Shown: one piece after another, positions 35,705 through 49,305 of the stretch
Numbering within the stretch: position 1 is the first letter of the stretch
How the letters are laid out: each line of letters begins with the position of its first letter
NCBI GenBank assembly: GCA_946800325.1
Contig: OX326958.1
Span: 27,878,914-27,942,913, forward strand
Origin: Luzula sylvatica
Lineage: Eukaryota > Streptophyta > Magnoliopsida > Poales > Juncaceae
DNA length: 64,000 bases
Direction of reading: 5' to 3'
Translations under genes and position numbers: made by a program
Notes under the pieces: model-generated
Database searches by the model: none
What the model was told of the DNA's origin: nothing
What the model saw: the letters and a program-made list of their open reading frames with translations, nothing else

Positions 35705-35945
35705 GAAAATTTTGCCCTTCCCCATATGCCTCGTCACATTCTCTATATTCCTAATTAGCACACTTAATTAATTGATAATTAACAAAATACATTCGATTAA
35801 CAGTTAATTAATATTAATTATTAATTGTTAATTTAAATTTATATTAATTAATTGTTAATCGAGTGTATCTTGTTAATTATTAATTAATTAAGTGTGCTAA
35901 TTAGGGATATAGAGACTTGGTGATGCATCTGGGGGGAAAGGTAAA
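35705..35945. mobile_element. MITE-like fold-back repeat
   Basis: Near-perfect inverted arms CTCTATATTCCTAATTAGCA...TTAATTAATT and the reverse complement ending GGGATATAGAG (arms about 45 bp), extended less perfectly outward to CCCATATGCCTCGTCAC/GTGATGCATCTGGGG. Same style as 18058-18290 and 42160-42430. Confidence 0.6.
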
Positions 35946-36145
35946 TGGCCTCTTAGAAATTCTCTATATTATCCAACTTGTGTACTTAAATCTTTTTCGG
36001 TGCAACATTTTCAACATCTAATGTTGACCGGCAATGACTATATGAGGATCCGGTCCGATTTTGCTTTGAAAATTGAATATTCACAAAATTTATGTGACTT
36101 TTCTACTTAACACACTGTGTAACTAAAACCTACCTCCTTAATTAC

Positions 36146-36163
36146 ATGTATATATATAGTAAT
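36146..36163 (+). promoter_or_regulatory. Possible TATA region of the GGPP synthase gene
   Basis: CATGTATATATATAGTAA lies about 120 bases before the start codon, a reasonable place for a plant TATA box with a short leader. Position only; transcription start not known. Confidence 0.35.
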
Positions 36164-36205
36164 TGCACGGAGAACAATATCTACGTGAAGCTAAAACTTG
36201 ATTAA

Positions 36206-37303
<1,098 letters not shown>

Positions 37304-37766
37304 TAAAGGGAAAAAAAATTATGTCCTTGACAAAGTAAATTTGAGATAAGACATGGAACAGTGTCATTTTTCAAGTTTTTAATTCGATTTGGGTAAGATT
37401 GGAAAATATACCTTCAAATAGCCAAAGATGTTTTGATGTGTGTGAATTCTCGTATTTGAGTGATTATGTATGCTTCATATGGTTTTAAGTACAGTATTAG
37501 TTTCTACATTCGGCCATCTTTTATTTTGGGCTTGGACAATTCACATGATAATTAACATAATAATTAATACTCATTTGGGCTTGGACAATTCACAAATCAA
37601 AATTTCACATCATTCAACAAACCACAATTTTGACAAGGATGTGTTTATATATACAAGCAACCCTAACAGACTAATAGCCATCTGAACATAAAATCACTGG
37701 AAAAAAAAACCAAGTATCTAAAATTCAACAAAAAACAATAAAACCCACGAACGATATTTAATACCT
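37304..37766. other. 3' flank of GGPPS
   Basis: AT-rich. A CATTTGGGCTTGGACAATTCACA-like segment occurs twice (near 37527 and 37573). No gene. Confidence 0.35.
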
Positions 37767-37960
37767 TGGAAATTGAAAGCGAATCCTCGGATTCCATACC
37801 CAAAATGCTAAAATCCGGGTCCAAATTGTTCACACCAAAGCCGCAGTAATCGAACAAATGGAGGAGTGATTAAGCTAAAAACGAAGATTAAAACCCTAGA
37901 TTAAAAGGACAAAAATTGGGTTCAGAGAGAGGAAGCGCTGAGTTCAGCAGAATGAATGAA
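37767..37960 (-). pseudogene. Possible orphan first exon of a minus-strand gene
   Basis: Read on the minus strand, a leader-like stretch (TTCCTCTCTCTGAACCC, CTAGGGTTTTAATCTTCG) is followed by a short frame containing GMESEDSLSISK and a GTATTA donor-like end. Only about 460 bases separate it from the GGPPS stop codon and hold no continuation. It may be the 5' end of a gene broken off by rearrangement, or coincidence. Confidence 0.28.
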
Positions 37961-38157
37961 TGACTTTGATTAGTCCCCTTTGGTCGTCAAAATTTAATTT
38001 CAGGAATTTTCAGGGGTTTCTTCCATACTTGTAAGAAAAGCATTTGGATTTTTCCATGGACTTGGTGTATGAAGACCGGGGGAACTAATTATTTGGAAAG
38101 GGCTTTTAGATGAATTATCTCAAGAAGTTTGTTTTCAAATGGTAAATAGTATAATTA

Positions 38158-38220
38158 CTAGTTTTTTCTTCGCGCAATTGCGCGGGAATTTTCGAGTTTG
38201 CAATTATTTAATTTTTTCTA
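38158..38220 (-). mobile_element. Helitron-like 3' terminus, minus strand
   Basis: Minus-strand reading: palindrome core CGCGCAATTGCGCG (38171-38184), an AT stretch, then CTAG followed by T. Same hairpin core as the ends at 7344 and 39206. The 5' limit of this element is not visible; it may extend to about 39.0 kb. Confidence 0.55.
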
Positions 38221-39205
38221 ATGTGTAATTGGATTCTACGTTTTTTTTTGTCTGATTGTTCACACATATTATTTTGGTGTATTTTTAACTCCCTAACTTT
38301 TTTTGGATATTATAAAAAAAATCTCTATCTTTTTGTAAACTCCAAAAAAACATCTCTAGCAAACTTTTATTTTCAAATACCCCCTATGGATGATATTAAA
38401 AAAAAAAATTGACCAAAATATCCTTCAATTTTCATATGTAATGATTAATTTTTTATTTCTTATTAATTTAAAAAAAAATCATAAACATTTCTAAACATGT
38501 AGTGATTTAAAATAAATGAAATTATTACGTATTATGTTTATATAATTTTATTAGTTTATTCATTATTCATGAAAAACTAACATCAGATAATAATAAAATA
38601 AACAATAACAAATAAACACATTGAAAATATATTTATAGAAGAATATATATTTAAACATCAAGTTTTTTATTTTCGTTCTCCTTTTATTTTTTAATAGTTT
38701 CATGATTTTTTATTTTTTAAATATTTCCAAGGAGTTCTTTTAATATTGTTGTTCGTCTTATTATTATTTTGTGTAAAAATTTTAGGAAAAAATATAATGG
38801 TCAAATATATATAATTTATGAAATATTAAAATTATATAACATATAATAAATATTATTTTTTTATTATTATATGCTGCAAAAAAATAGGATTTGTTTTAAT
38901 TAATAAAAAAATGATAATTTTTTTCAATTATTACATACGTAAATTTTAGGATTTTTTACAATATTCAAAATTTTTAAGGTGTTTTATGAACATTTTCCTT
39001 ATTTAATTGAGACAAAAAAAAATATGAATGAACTTGGTCCACGATGGACCAAGGTTCATGTAACTTTTAAATTACTTAGTTTACATATACCATATTCAAA
39101 TTAAAAGCAAGTATTTTGGACATTTTGATCAAGATCAAATGACTCATACTAAAGTGATGATGTGGCATCCTATAAATGCAAAGATTTCCTTAAAATTATT
39201 ATATA
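38221..39205. other. AT-rich stretch, perhaps the body of the preceding Helitron-like element
   Basis: No gene seen; long A/T runs throughout. A short perfect palindrome CTTGGTCCACGATGGACCAAG-like lies near 39030. Confidence 0.35.
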
Positions 39206-40140
39206 CTAGTTTTATCCCCGCGCAATTGCGCGGGACAACATATCTATTTTTTTACATGTTTTTTATATAATTATTTAAATAGAATTAACTCGTGTGCGAA
39301 TTAACGCGCGTGCGTTTGAACTAAATTAATCTAATCATGACATAGTTACAAATATCATGATGTCAATAGATGCATAAGATTCATGAAATTAATCTATCAC
39401 GGATATTATTTTCTGATATAATTTGTATAAATAACATTTGTTCAGGTGCTTTTAAAATCGATTAATATAATCAGGACATATTCGCAAATATATTTGATGT
39501 CAATAGATGCATTATAGTTACGATTCATTAAATGATCACAATGTGTCATATTGATACAATGGGCAAATGACAAAAAAATTCGCATAAATTTGAGGTCACA
39601 AAATTTCATATATACCCGTGCAAAATGAGTAAATACCAAAAAAATTGAAAAACAAAAAAAGGACCAAAATGTAAAAAGGAAAAAAAATTGGGTAAAAAGA
39701 AAAATTACAAACAAAAAAAAAAATTGAACTTACGAAATTGCATACATAACCCTGCCCAATGAGCAAATTAAAAAAAAAATTGGAAAATAAGAAAAAATGA
39801 TCAAAATGTAAAAAAGGACCAAAATATTAAAAAAAAGATCAAAATGTAAAAAAAGACCAAAATATAAAATAAGAAAAAAAGACCAAAATATAAATAAAAA
39901 AGGACCAAAATGTAAATAAAGGACCAAAAATATAAAAAAAAAATCAAAATGTAAAAAAAAGACCAAAATATAAAATAGGAAAAAAGAATCAAAACCAAAA
40001 AAAAAGGACACAAATATAAAATAAGAAAAAAGACCAAAATGTAAAAGAGGACTAAAATATAAATAAAAAAGAACCAAAATATCAAGGAGGTGATGTGGCC
40101 TCATGTATGATCAAAAATTTTGTTTACTTTATATATAAGA
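39206..40140 (-). mobile_element. Complete non-autonomous Helitron
   Basis: On the minus strand the element starts TCTTATATATAAAGTAAAC (Helitron 5' style, preceded by A) and ends with the palindrome CCCGCGCAATTGCGCGGG (39217-39234), ATAAAA and CTAG (39206-39209), followed by T. The A|TC...CTAG|T context with no target duplication is the Helitron rule. Inside, 39790-40085 is a GACCAAAATRTAAAA repeat that produces the hydrophobic Phe/Leu-rich frames on the minus strand; these are not genes. No Rep/helicase. Confidence 0.72.
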
Positions 40141-40147
40141 TAGAATA

Positions 40148-41390
40148 TTAATGTACCAACCCCCTTATTTTGGACCAATTTTTATGTAATCTCCTCATGT
40201 CACCTCATCACAACTCATGCCACATCATCATAATTATTTCAACCATTAGATTAAGATGTGTGGCAACATATGAACCATAGATTAACCTTTGATTTTGTGT
40301 GGTTATGTTTTTTTTGTAGATATTTATGTGTTCCTTATTTCACACATAGTTTTAAGCAATTTTACAAGACCACATCACCTTATCCTAATGACGTGTCAAA
40401 ATATTATTTGTTAGGTTCATGTTGGACCAATTGCATTTGATTTTGAATTTTTTTTCACAATATGATACATGATCAATTGTGAATACAAATAGAATGTGAA
40501 GAGTTTAAATATCTAACATTAATAAATTAATAAATTAATATATAATATAATAGAACATACATCAAATATTGTTAGTATTTTCATAATATAATTTAAAAAA
40601 ATTAAGAAATATATTCGCTGGAATTTTATCTTTATTTTGGGATCCATATTATCATATATTTAATATTTTTTTCTAACTTAAAATTATGAAAACAATTGTG
40701 TAAAAAAGATATAAAAATAAATATAATTACATTAATGACTTGTAAGACTAATTTACCAACCCCCTTATTTTGGACTCATCTTTATGCAATCTCCTCATTC
40801 CACCTCATCACAACTCATGCCACATCATCACAATTATTTCAACCATTAGATTATGATATGTGGCAACATATGAACCATATATTGACCTTTGATTTTGTGT
40901 GGTTATGTTTTATTTGTAGATATTTATGTGTCCCTTATTTCACACATAGTTTTAAGCAATTTTAGAAAGCCACATCACCTTGCACTAATGACATGTCAAA
41001 ACATTATTTGTTAGGTTCATGTTAGACCAATTGTATTTGATTTTGAATTTTTTCACAATATGATACATGATCAATTGTGAATACAAATAGAATGTGAAGA
41101 GTTTAAATATCTAACATTAATAAATTAATAAATCAACATATAATATAATAAAACATACATCAAATATTGTTAGTATTTTCATAATATAATTTAAAAAAAT
41201 TAAGAATTATATTCGCTGGAATTTTATCTTTATTTTGAGATCTATATTATCATATATTTAATATTTTTTCTAACTTAAAATTATGAAAATAATTGTGTAA
41301 AACTCTAACTTAAAATTATGAAAACAATTATGTAAAAAAGATATAAAAATAAATATAATTATATTAATGACTTGTAATCCTTATTATTAT
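40148..41390 (+). repeat. Tandem pair of ~600-bp repeats
   Basis: Copy A (about 40148-40740) and copy B (about 40749-41390) share almost their full length, from ACCAACCCCCTTATTTTGGA to ATTAATGACTTGTAA. Copy B carries a small extra duplication of a TAACTTAAAATTATGAAAA-like segment. Reverse-oriented relatives lie at 9527-10075 and, more diverged, 10970-11590. Confidence 0.8.
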
Positions 41391-41899
41391 TATTTTTAAA
41401 AATATAATAGAAAAAAATTTGCAAATCCTAATTATTATTATTATTTCTAAAACAACTATGTTATATTTGTATTTGTATTTAAAACAGTTTCATGTTAATC
41501 TTAAAAAAAAAAAATGAAAGATATTTATTTACTAAACACAAATAATTTCTTTAACTTATATAATATTATTCAATAATAAACATGAAACTTAAAATTTATC
41601 AGACAGAAATAATTTTTTTAAACTTTTACAATATTATTATTCTTAATTTTAGATATGAAAATTTAAAATATCATATGATTTTTATTTTTGTTTATGTGTC
41701 CACCCATGTTGTTTTATTATTTTATAGTGATATTTTTTTTTTTATGTGTTGCATTATAGTACTAAATAAATATTTCGCAATGTGTCATATTCAAAAATAG
41801 TATGATAATTTTGTCATCATCGAACTTCCTTAATCAATATGATATTTATTTTCATAAAGTATGATAACTATATCTTATGTGTATATATTACGTGTATGG

Positions 41900-41946
41900 T
41901 AAAACAAATGACACAAAACCGCCGCGAAGCGCGGGTAATCTCCTAG
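41900..41946 (+). mobile_element. Helitron-like 3' terminus, plus strand
   Basis: Hairpin CCGCG-AAG-CGCGG (41922-41934), then nine bases to CTAG (41943-41946), followed by T. It is the plus-strand 3' end of an element that probably includes the tandem repeats at 40148-41390. The 5' end is not located. Confidence 0.6.
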
Positions 41947-43636
41947 TTAATAATAATTAATCACATTTTCTGGGAACTGGTAAGAAGACCAAAAGGCCAA
42001 GAATAAATTATTAATGATATTAATTGTATAATTGATACCCATGATAAAAAAAATCAATTAGAATTAAAGTGAGAAATCAAATATAAAAAAGTGAGAAAAT
42101 AACTTGATGACGTGGAAGCACCACAAAAGGGAAAATTCCTTAACTTTATACATACTATTAATAATATGGGAAAGAGGGCATCATCATATTTCCATCCAAC
42201 ATCCTCGTATTATAATTAATCCATTTAATTAACATAATAATTAATACTTATTTGAATTAATATTCATAGAGTTGACATCCATATGGATTGACAATTCTTA
42301 ATTAATATTTAAAAATTATTAATTCATTGTTCTTGTTAATTATCATGTTAATTAAGTGAGTTAATTAGGAAATGATGATGTCATCGAGAATATTTTGTTG
42401 AAATCTGATGACAAAGTATAATTTTTCTATGGGAAAATATACATGACCCCTTTTTAATCTCAACATCCTTGATGACGTGGCAAAAAATAAATAGATGAGT
42501 TGATTACTATTTTTAATTGATCAAATTAAATATCAATTGACACTTAATGATTTTAATATGTTAATATTAATATACGTATTGACGTGTCAATTCAATTAAA
42601 CGATCAATTAACTCGTTAATTGAATTAATTAATGGTACTAATCAACTCACCAACATCTTTCTTTTGAGTTGGGATGAGTTTTGGGGCACCGTATATAATC
42701 ACGAGGGGAAAATTTACATTTCCCCTAGATTTCACCACAACATCCTCTATATCCTAATTAAGATGGTAATGAACACACGTCACACAATTAAAAATTAACT
42801 AAAAGTAATTATAAATTGTTAATTTATGTAGATGTTAATTATATATTGAATGTTTGGTAAGTGGAATTAGTCGAGCGGTATCGGACTATAAGGGGAAGGA
42901 AAACAAATACTGGGGAGTTAGTAAATTTTCAATTTGTTTGTACGTCAAAATTATGAGATCCTAGAACGTATAATTTTTTGTTTGCTTGTTTAGAAAATTT
43001 TGAAATTTTGTTATCATCGAACAAACTCCTTGTCAAAGCCGTCAATACGTCTTCGACCAACCAGGACATGCATGAAATGAAGATAAATTTATTGTTTATT
43101 ATTTGGACAATTATTTTCTTAGAAGAAATTAGGAGAGGAGGTATTTGAGATTAAATAGTTGACAGATTCAAGGAGAGGAATAATAATCGTGCTTTCGTCT
43201 TTAGCATTGTTTTGCACTTGAGAGGTTGTGCCATTTTATTTCAATAAACCCGCACAAACTACAAATGAAATACATTATCCCTCAACCAAAAAGTGGATGG
43301 CCTGATGGGCCGTGGTCGTCACGCAACAATAAAAAACGCAAAATAAATAAATAGAAGGTGATATCAGCAAGATTCCCCAGTGCATAGAGTGGTTTGATTG
43401 ATTTATACACCTCAACTAAGGCCATCAAGAGAAAATGACCCACATTACATTTCTAGCACGCAATAATAATAATTTCATTAAAATGAACTATACCACTTGT
43501 ATTTACATTATTACACCTTGAATGACATACTAACGACACTAATCTTTCTCACCAGGAAAATCAAAATCAAATAAAAAGAACTCCAAATAGGAAACCAAAT
43601 AAGAAGAGCTATGATTCTGCACTCAAAACAATCCTA
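41947..43636. other. Spacer with MITE-like repeats
   Basis: 42160-42430 and 42700-42860 contain TTAATTA-rich fold-back sequence beginning with AGGGCATCATCATATTTCC or GGGGAAAATTTACATTTCCCC, similar in style to 18058 and 35705. No gene seen. The last ~200 bases may include the 3' UTR of the DUF620 gene. Confidence 0.45.
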
Positions 43637-45272
43637 TCAAGTATCAACCACAATTTGTTGCTCACAAGACCTATCTAAAGCTAACACCTTCGCTCGACCG
43701 CCAATCGAACTCCCGATAAATTTCACGCTTTCGTCTTTCTGCATCTCATAAGAAGCCTCCGCAATTAACCCGCTTTTAATATCCGCGGGAGGGATAAAAC
43801 AATCCATCGACAATCCATGAACATTAAATGCTACCTCATCAATGGTCCACGTCTCCTCCATTCGAGTCCGAGTGTGGCTCATAGCGGTCTCCCCGAACCG
43901 AAATAGTGTCACGAACGACCTGCCTGAATGAGCAATCATAACACCTTCAATTAACTTGTAATCGTCTAGAATCGACACGATATTTGTCTCCCAATATATG
44001 GATTCGTCAGAGGAGTCGGATTGGACTCGAGTTAGATGAGAGTCTTCGAGCTGGATAAGCAGGCCAGTGCGTTGACTGAAGTAGCCCAGTAAATTGTGAC
44101 GAATAAACTCTGCACGGCCCACGCTTCGGGATTTTAGGGTTTCTTGATCTGTTGTAAGTTTCAAAATGAAGCAATCTTCACCATTGATGTTTGTCTCGCC
44201 AATGCATTGCGCATTGGTAAACATGGATGCGGTGATCAATGGATCTAGACCCTACTTGAAACATTTTCGTAACAATCAATTAGTTCCTTTTTTAATCGAT
44301 TGATAGAATATTATTATTAAAATGAATCCTTGATATAATTACCTGAATGACACGGCGAAGGGGCCGAACGGGTCCCTGAGCCTTATGTGCCCCGAACCAA
44401 GGTGTATGGCGCCAAATAGTCCGTCCATTCGACCCCGCACTAATTTTACTCCCCCCTAAGGCCACCTCAACACACCACATATCAGGCTTCATTTGCCATA
44501 GAATAAAACCTCCCGTGTCGCTCACTGATGTGTGGGCCCCGCCTCCTCGACTTCTCATGGCGGTTGCGAATTCCGAGGCTACCATTTTCACTTTTCCCAT
44601 GCAATATGTGCTTTTGATTGAGTTTAGGAGTTTTAGACCGCCCGTTGCTGCTATATATTGTTGTAATATATACTTTGCCGAGGAGATTTCCTGTCGAAAA
44701 ATAGAATGTAAAATTAAGTAAAATCATTATGTAAAAATTTGGTTCATTTTATTACTAGCTAGTTGCATGTTAATAATAATTCGTGGGCCATTAAATCTAA
44801 AAATTAATTAGTAGTTAGCCATTAGTGAAATCAGGACCAATGTCTTCTATATTCATTCTTTTCCTCACACAATTGTGAAAGGGTAGGTAAAACATGCAAA
44901 ACCTAAAATTCAAGAGGGCTAAGCTGAAAAATAGTCATGATTATGCTATACAACAGTGCTTACAATGGGGGAATTATTGAAGGAAAATTGGAGGAGAGGG
45001 GAGGCGGTGCTGACATGGACAGGTGCTAAGGGGGCTCCCATGACACCGAGCAATAAACGGAGATCAGTGGCGGATAGGTGGGGACGGGAGAGTCGAGATC
45101 TCATCCAGTGCGTCCATCCATCTTTACGGTTTTCTGACGAGGGAGACGTAGCTTCCTCTGGTCCCTCCATTAATGGCGTCAGAGCTTCTCCTACCATTGA
45201 ATGCGAGGAGATTTCATGACATGGGGGCTTTGGGTTTAGAGAGGAGAATATGTTGATATGCTTGTTCTTCAT
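43637..45272 (-). CDS. DUF620 family protein
   Basis: Three minus-strand exons with phase-0 junctions: 45272-44964, 44690-44343 and 44251-43637, giving 423 residues. Family landmarks in order: WTHWMRSRLSRP, LRLLLGVMGAPLAPV, SAKYILQQYIAATGG, MGKVKMVASEF, GGFILWQMKPDMWCVEVALG, GSNGRTIWRHTPW, PLRRVIQGLDP, CIGETNINGEDCFILKL, LGYFSQRTGLLIQLEDSHL, YWETNIVSILDDYK and FNVHGLSMDCFIPPADI. DUF620 is a plant-specific family without proven biochemical activity; 'lipase' labels in databases are not supported by any catalytic motif I see. It appears full length: the C-terminal conserved block is present, followed by a variable tail ending EQQIVVDT. The start ATG at 45272 lies just after a (GA)n leader. A downstream ATG (MVGEALT) could also serve. 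Confidence 0.88.
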
Positions 45273-45274
45273 TT

Positions 45275-45278
<4 letters not shown>

Positions 45279-45312
<34 letters not shown>
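45279..45312. repeat. (AG)n microsatellite in the DUF620 5' leader
   Basis: About 17 AG units lie immediately upstream (minus strand) of the DUF620 start codon. It is the second gene here with a GA/CT-rich leader, after the syntaxin-like gene. Confidence 0.7.
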
Positions 45313-45315
<3 letters not shown>

Positions 45316-45484
45316 CAGAGTCAGCGTGAGGCGTGAGAAATGTTTGAAGCAAATGTTGGAAGCAGACTGACAAGAGATGTTTTATATATGAATTGTCTAA
45401 AATCTTCTTCTGTTTAAAGTAGTGGAGATGTCCATTACTTGAGATACCTGAATAATATATTTTTCCCTCGAGTATATAAAAAAC

Positions 45485-45636
45485 GAGTAATGATAGGAAC
45501 ACAAATACCAACCACAAATGTGTCACAAATAACTAAGTTTGTAATGTTAATTATACATATATGAATCATAAATCAAACACAAACTTAGGTATTTGTGTCA
45601 TATTTGTGATTGGTATTTGTGTCCCTATCATTACTC
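45485..45636. mobile_element. Near-perfect fold-back MITE upstream of the DUF620 gene
   Basis: 152 bp with ~57-bp inverted arms starting GAGTAATGATAGG(A/G)ACACA, flanked by AAAAC direct repeats (45480-45484 and 45637-45641). No coding capacity. Superfamily not certain. It lies about 210 bases upstream of the DUF620 ATG. Confidence 0.75.
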
Positions 45637-47290
45637 AAAACGAGCTAAATAGCATATATTTTCACATTTTTTACTAGTGATTTTATAATTATTTAATTTT
45701 TCTGTGATAAGAATTATAAAATTACTTTAACCCCGTATAAATTGAAACTGGATTAACTGGTATAAAATTTTACTCATAATATTTAATAATAAAATTCGAC
45801 TAACGCATTCCAAGAATATTCACTCCAAATGCACGTGACTAATAGAAACACGACATTTGACGGTATGCATTCCGAGTACATAAAATTTGGTCAACATCGA
45901 ACAAATAAAATATCATGTGTCGATCTCCTATTAATGACGTGTACATGAAATTACACTATATTTTTCCTTAATAATATTCGTATTGAATGATCATATTTAT
46001 TTTTATCCAAAAAAAAATTATACAAATATATTAATATATTCCATGTAATAAATTTTCATTATGATTTCGCGTATTCATCACATACATTTTATTTTTCATT
46101 AAATAAATGCATTGTAATTGTAATTATATTAATTATGAATTTTTGTTTTTGGCATGTTATTCATTACGATTGAAGAGTCCAGTGTTTATCGAACTGGAGG
46201 GTAGTAAAAAGGTGTTGGAGGTGACGTAAGACGGATGGTGGGAAGTGAGGCAGCAAAAGGCTGCCAACAAAACCGTTACCACTTACCAGTCAAGTAAGAC
46301 CGGAGCTAAATATTCAAGCCAACATTTTCAAAAATACCCCCTAACACATAGCAAATTGCCTAATTTTTATTATTTAAATTTCCATAAATAATTTGTATTT
46401 AGACAAATATAAAAAATCAAAATATGTTTAGCATATTTTTTTCAAAAAAAAAACTGACATCAAATAATTTAAATATAGCAATAAAGAATAAAATATTTGG
46501 AAAATATATTGACGGAAAAATAGTTTTTTAGGAATTAATTGTTAAATCATTTAAATTTGATCTTTGTAAGGCATTTTTATTTGTAATAGTATTAAATGTT
46601 ATATAATAATTAATATGGTGAATGTATATCAACGTATTGTTAATTATATGAATGAATTATGTATAAATTGGATATTTTTTATGTTAATTTTATGCGTAGA
46701 CATAGAATTACGATAACGAGTTAATGCATAATAATTATTATAATAATATATTATTTTACTATTTATTATAATACCGTTGTATTAATCATATACTTTGTAT
46801 TTGTTATCGAGCGTTGTTTCAAAATGTTTGAGTGATTTTCAAATATTCAGAAATGAAATTTCCAAAAAAACTTTGTATTATTTTTGGATATTTCAAAAAA
46901 TCACCTCGCTCTTAGAATGCTCCAAAGATTTTCTTTAGTCATTTTTTTGTTTTCAAATACTCTTCTATAAGGATTAAATTTAAATTTGTATGATACTAAA
47001 TATTTTTTGGACAAAAATATATTTTTTTTATTTTCATTTTTCTAAATAGAAACTGATGAAGTGGATAGTACATTGGTCCAAAAAATAAGAGCATGTCTAT
47101 TGTTAACTTTAACCTCAATTTTACAATGATTTTTTAAGTTTTAAGTGGTGATATTTTTAAAAAATATTCAATTTTTGTTTTAAGAATTCTCCCATATTGA
47201 TTTATATTTTGCTTGTGTTAAATTAAAGAAATGTGAGTGTTGTATCAAGAAAAAAAATATATACTACTCAAGAGCTCATCTTGTTTAACA
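45637..47290. other. AT-rich spacer
   Basis: No gene seen. A GC-richer patch (46150-46310) has no open frame of note. Confidence 0.35.
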
Positions 47291-48332
47291 GGTGGTGTTT
47301 GGATGGAAGATAAGTTGGGGATAACCCAACTTATCCCCTAATTTTTTGCCAAACAAACATATAAATTTTTGGGATAAAAAAGATTAGCATAAAAATGAGG
47401 CATAAGTTTATCCCATCTAAATGCAGTGATAGCCTAATCCTCACTTTATTCCAAAGTCTTAATCACGAAAATACCCTCAGGTATATATTTTTAATTCATC
47501 TATTTTCCATGTCACTATTTCTTTCTTCACCATCTCCAAGGCATCTTTGTTTTCCCAACATAAAAGCACCATTTTTTTCCCACAAAAAAATCTTGAATCC
47601 TTCTTCCTAAATTCACAATCTCCACAAATAAATTACATCATAAGATTTATCATCTTGTTCTCTTTCATTTGAGATCTCATTATAAGGGTATCAAGAAAAT
47701 GTAACATAAATTGGTCAAAAATCAAGGTAAATAAAGCTTGAAAATTCATTTGCTTTTTGCTAATAGATTATTTTGATACAATAAATTGAAATATCCAAAC
47801 ATTACTTTCTTTTTTTTGAAGAATTTTGTTTTTCAAATCTTGATTGAGAAATTTCTCATGGATATTTGTTTTTCTTCTTCAGATTTTGTGATGGACAAAT
47901 TTGCTAATATATACATTTTTCAAATTTTGCTAATCTAATTTTAGTTGCATGCCAAAAAAATTCTCAATATCATTTTTTACTAATTCAATGGTAAATTATC
48001 TTTAATTAATTGAGATAAGGGTATATCATTTTAATCATGAGCAGAATCTCATTTTTGTTACCGCACCACAAGATATAATTTATGAAGAACATGACAATGC
48101 TAATTGGATTACATAGTTATTGATAATAAATTAAGACTCGTAATTACAACATCTAAAAAATTACAAGGGCATTTGAGTCATTTGTATTATAATTTATTTT
48201 ATATTCAATCTTATCTCAATTATTATCTTTATCATCTTGCCAAACACCAATCGAAAATAAAAGGATAAAAAGGATTAACTTCTTATACCTCAAAAAACTT
48301 ATGCCTACACTATCCTCCATCCAAACAAAGCC
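47291..48332. mobile_element. PIF/Harbinger-like non-autonomous element
   Basis: The left end GGTGGTGTTTGGATGGAAGA and the right end, reverse complement GGCTTTGTTTGGATGGAGGA, share the TTGTTTGGATGG core typical of Tourist/Harbinger elements. Inside each end, AACTTATCCC/GGGATAA-like and TAAGTTTTTTGAGG-type motifs mirror one another imperfectly. A TAA trinucleotide flanks the left side, but the right duplication is unclear. No transposase frame. Confidence 0.5.
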
Positions 48333-49305
48333 ATAGAACACGTTCACACTATTTATACTAAGTATCAATTATATCTTCATTAATTTCTATTAAAAAAAAT
48401 GTGGTCAGTAAATATTAGAAGGTGTTATGTAGTTAGTACTAAAAATTAATAAATTGTAATCATTATTAAAAAGATTAAAACTGGTGTCTGCTGTAAAAAA
48501 ATATATTTATATCTGATCTTAACTATGCAAATTATTTTCATAAATAGCACCCAAGAACAATTAAGAGGGAAAACAAAAAATTTATTACATAATATAATTT
48601 TTGTGAGGGTAGAATTAATTAAGTTTGTCGAAATTGACTACTTTTTTTTTATTAGAGAAAATTGACTACTTAAAAACGACAAAACACCTCAATCCTGATA
48701 CTTTTTAGTATATTATGTGTCATAATAATGTATTAATATTGATATAAACAATAGCCTCAATCAATCGATTTTACTTTTCAATGATTTGAACTATTCGATT
48801 GCAGTCTCATGCAGGACGTCGACAAAATCAACAAATATGTTGTGATGAATAAATCAAATTTTTTAAGCAAGACAAACACTATTTCAAAAAATTGGCCTTG
48901 CAACCTACACATATAATGCACACATCTTTATCCACTTAATTATCGAAAGCTATTGGCAAATATTTAAAGTGACATCAGGGACTATTTTGCAAAATTTATA
49001 AAAATGAAGGGGTTTTTACAATTTAGGTAGATGGGGTGAATATTTTTATACAAATTATCCTACTTCTTTTGACATTTGAATAGAAGTCACATGATAAAAA
49101 GTTATAATTTTTTGCACTAATTGCGGCAAATGCTTGTCATTTTCAACATTTTCCGAGTCCAGACTATCTTCCACTATTAAAGATGATAAGTTACCTCATT
49201 TGGTAATAAATAAAAGTCACAATTGTTTAATTTTGAGCTTTTGATCAGCTTTGCCAAATAAAAAAGTCTCAAATGCCATGATCTTGTTTATTGTCATTTA
49301 TGAAT
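48333..49305. other. AT-rich spacer
   Basis: No gene or clear element seen. Confidence 0.3.

Noticed and set aside
39730..40104. Hydrophobic 124- and 94-residue frames on the minus strand resembling membrane proteins
   Set aside because: Translation of the GACCAAAATRTAAAA repeat inside a Helitron gives Phe/Leu-rich peptides in several frames.
42880..42930. tRNA-like stretch (TAGTCGAGCGGTATCGGACT)
   Set aside because: Only a D-arm-like motif; no acceptor stem or T-arm found.
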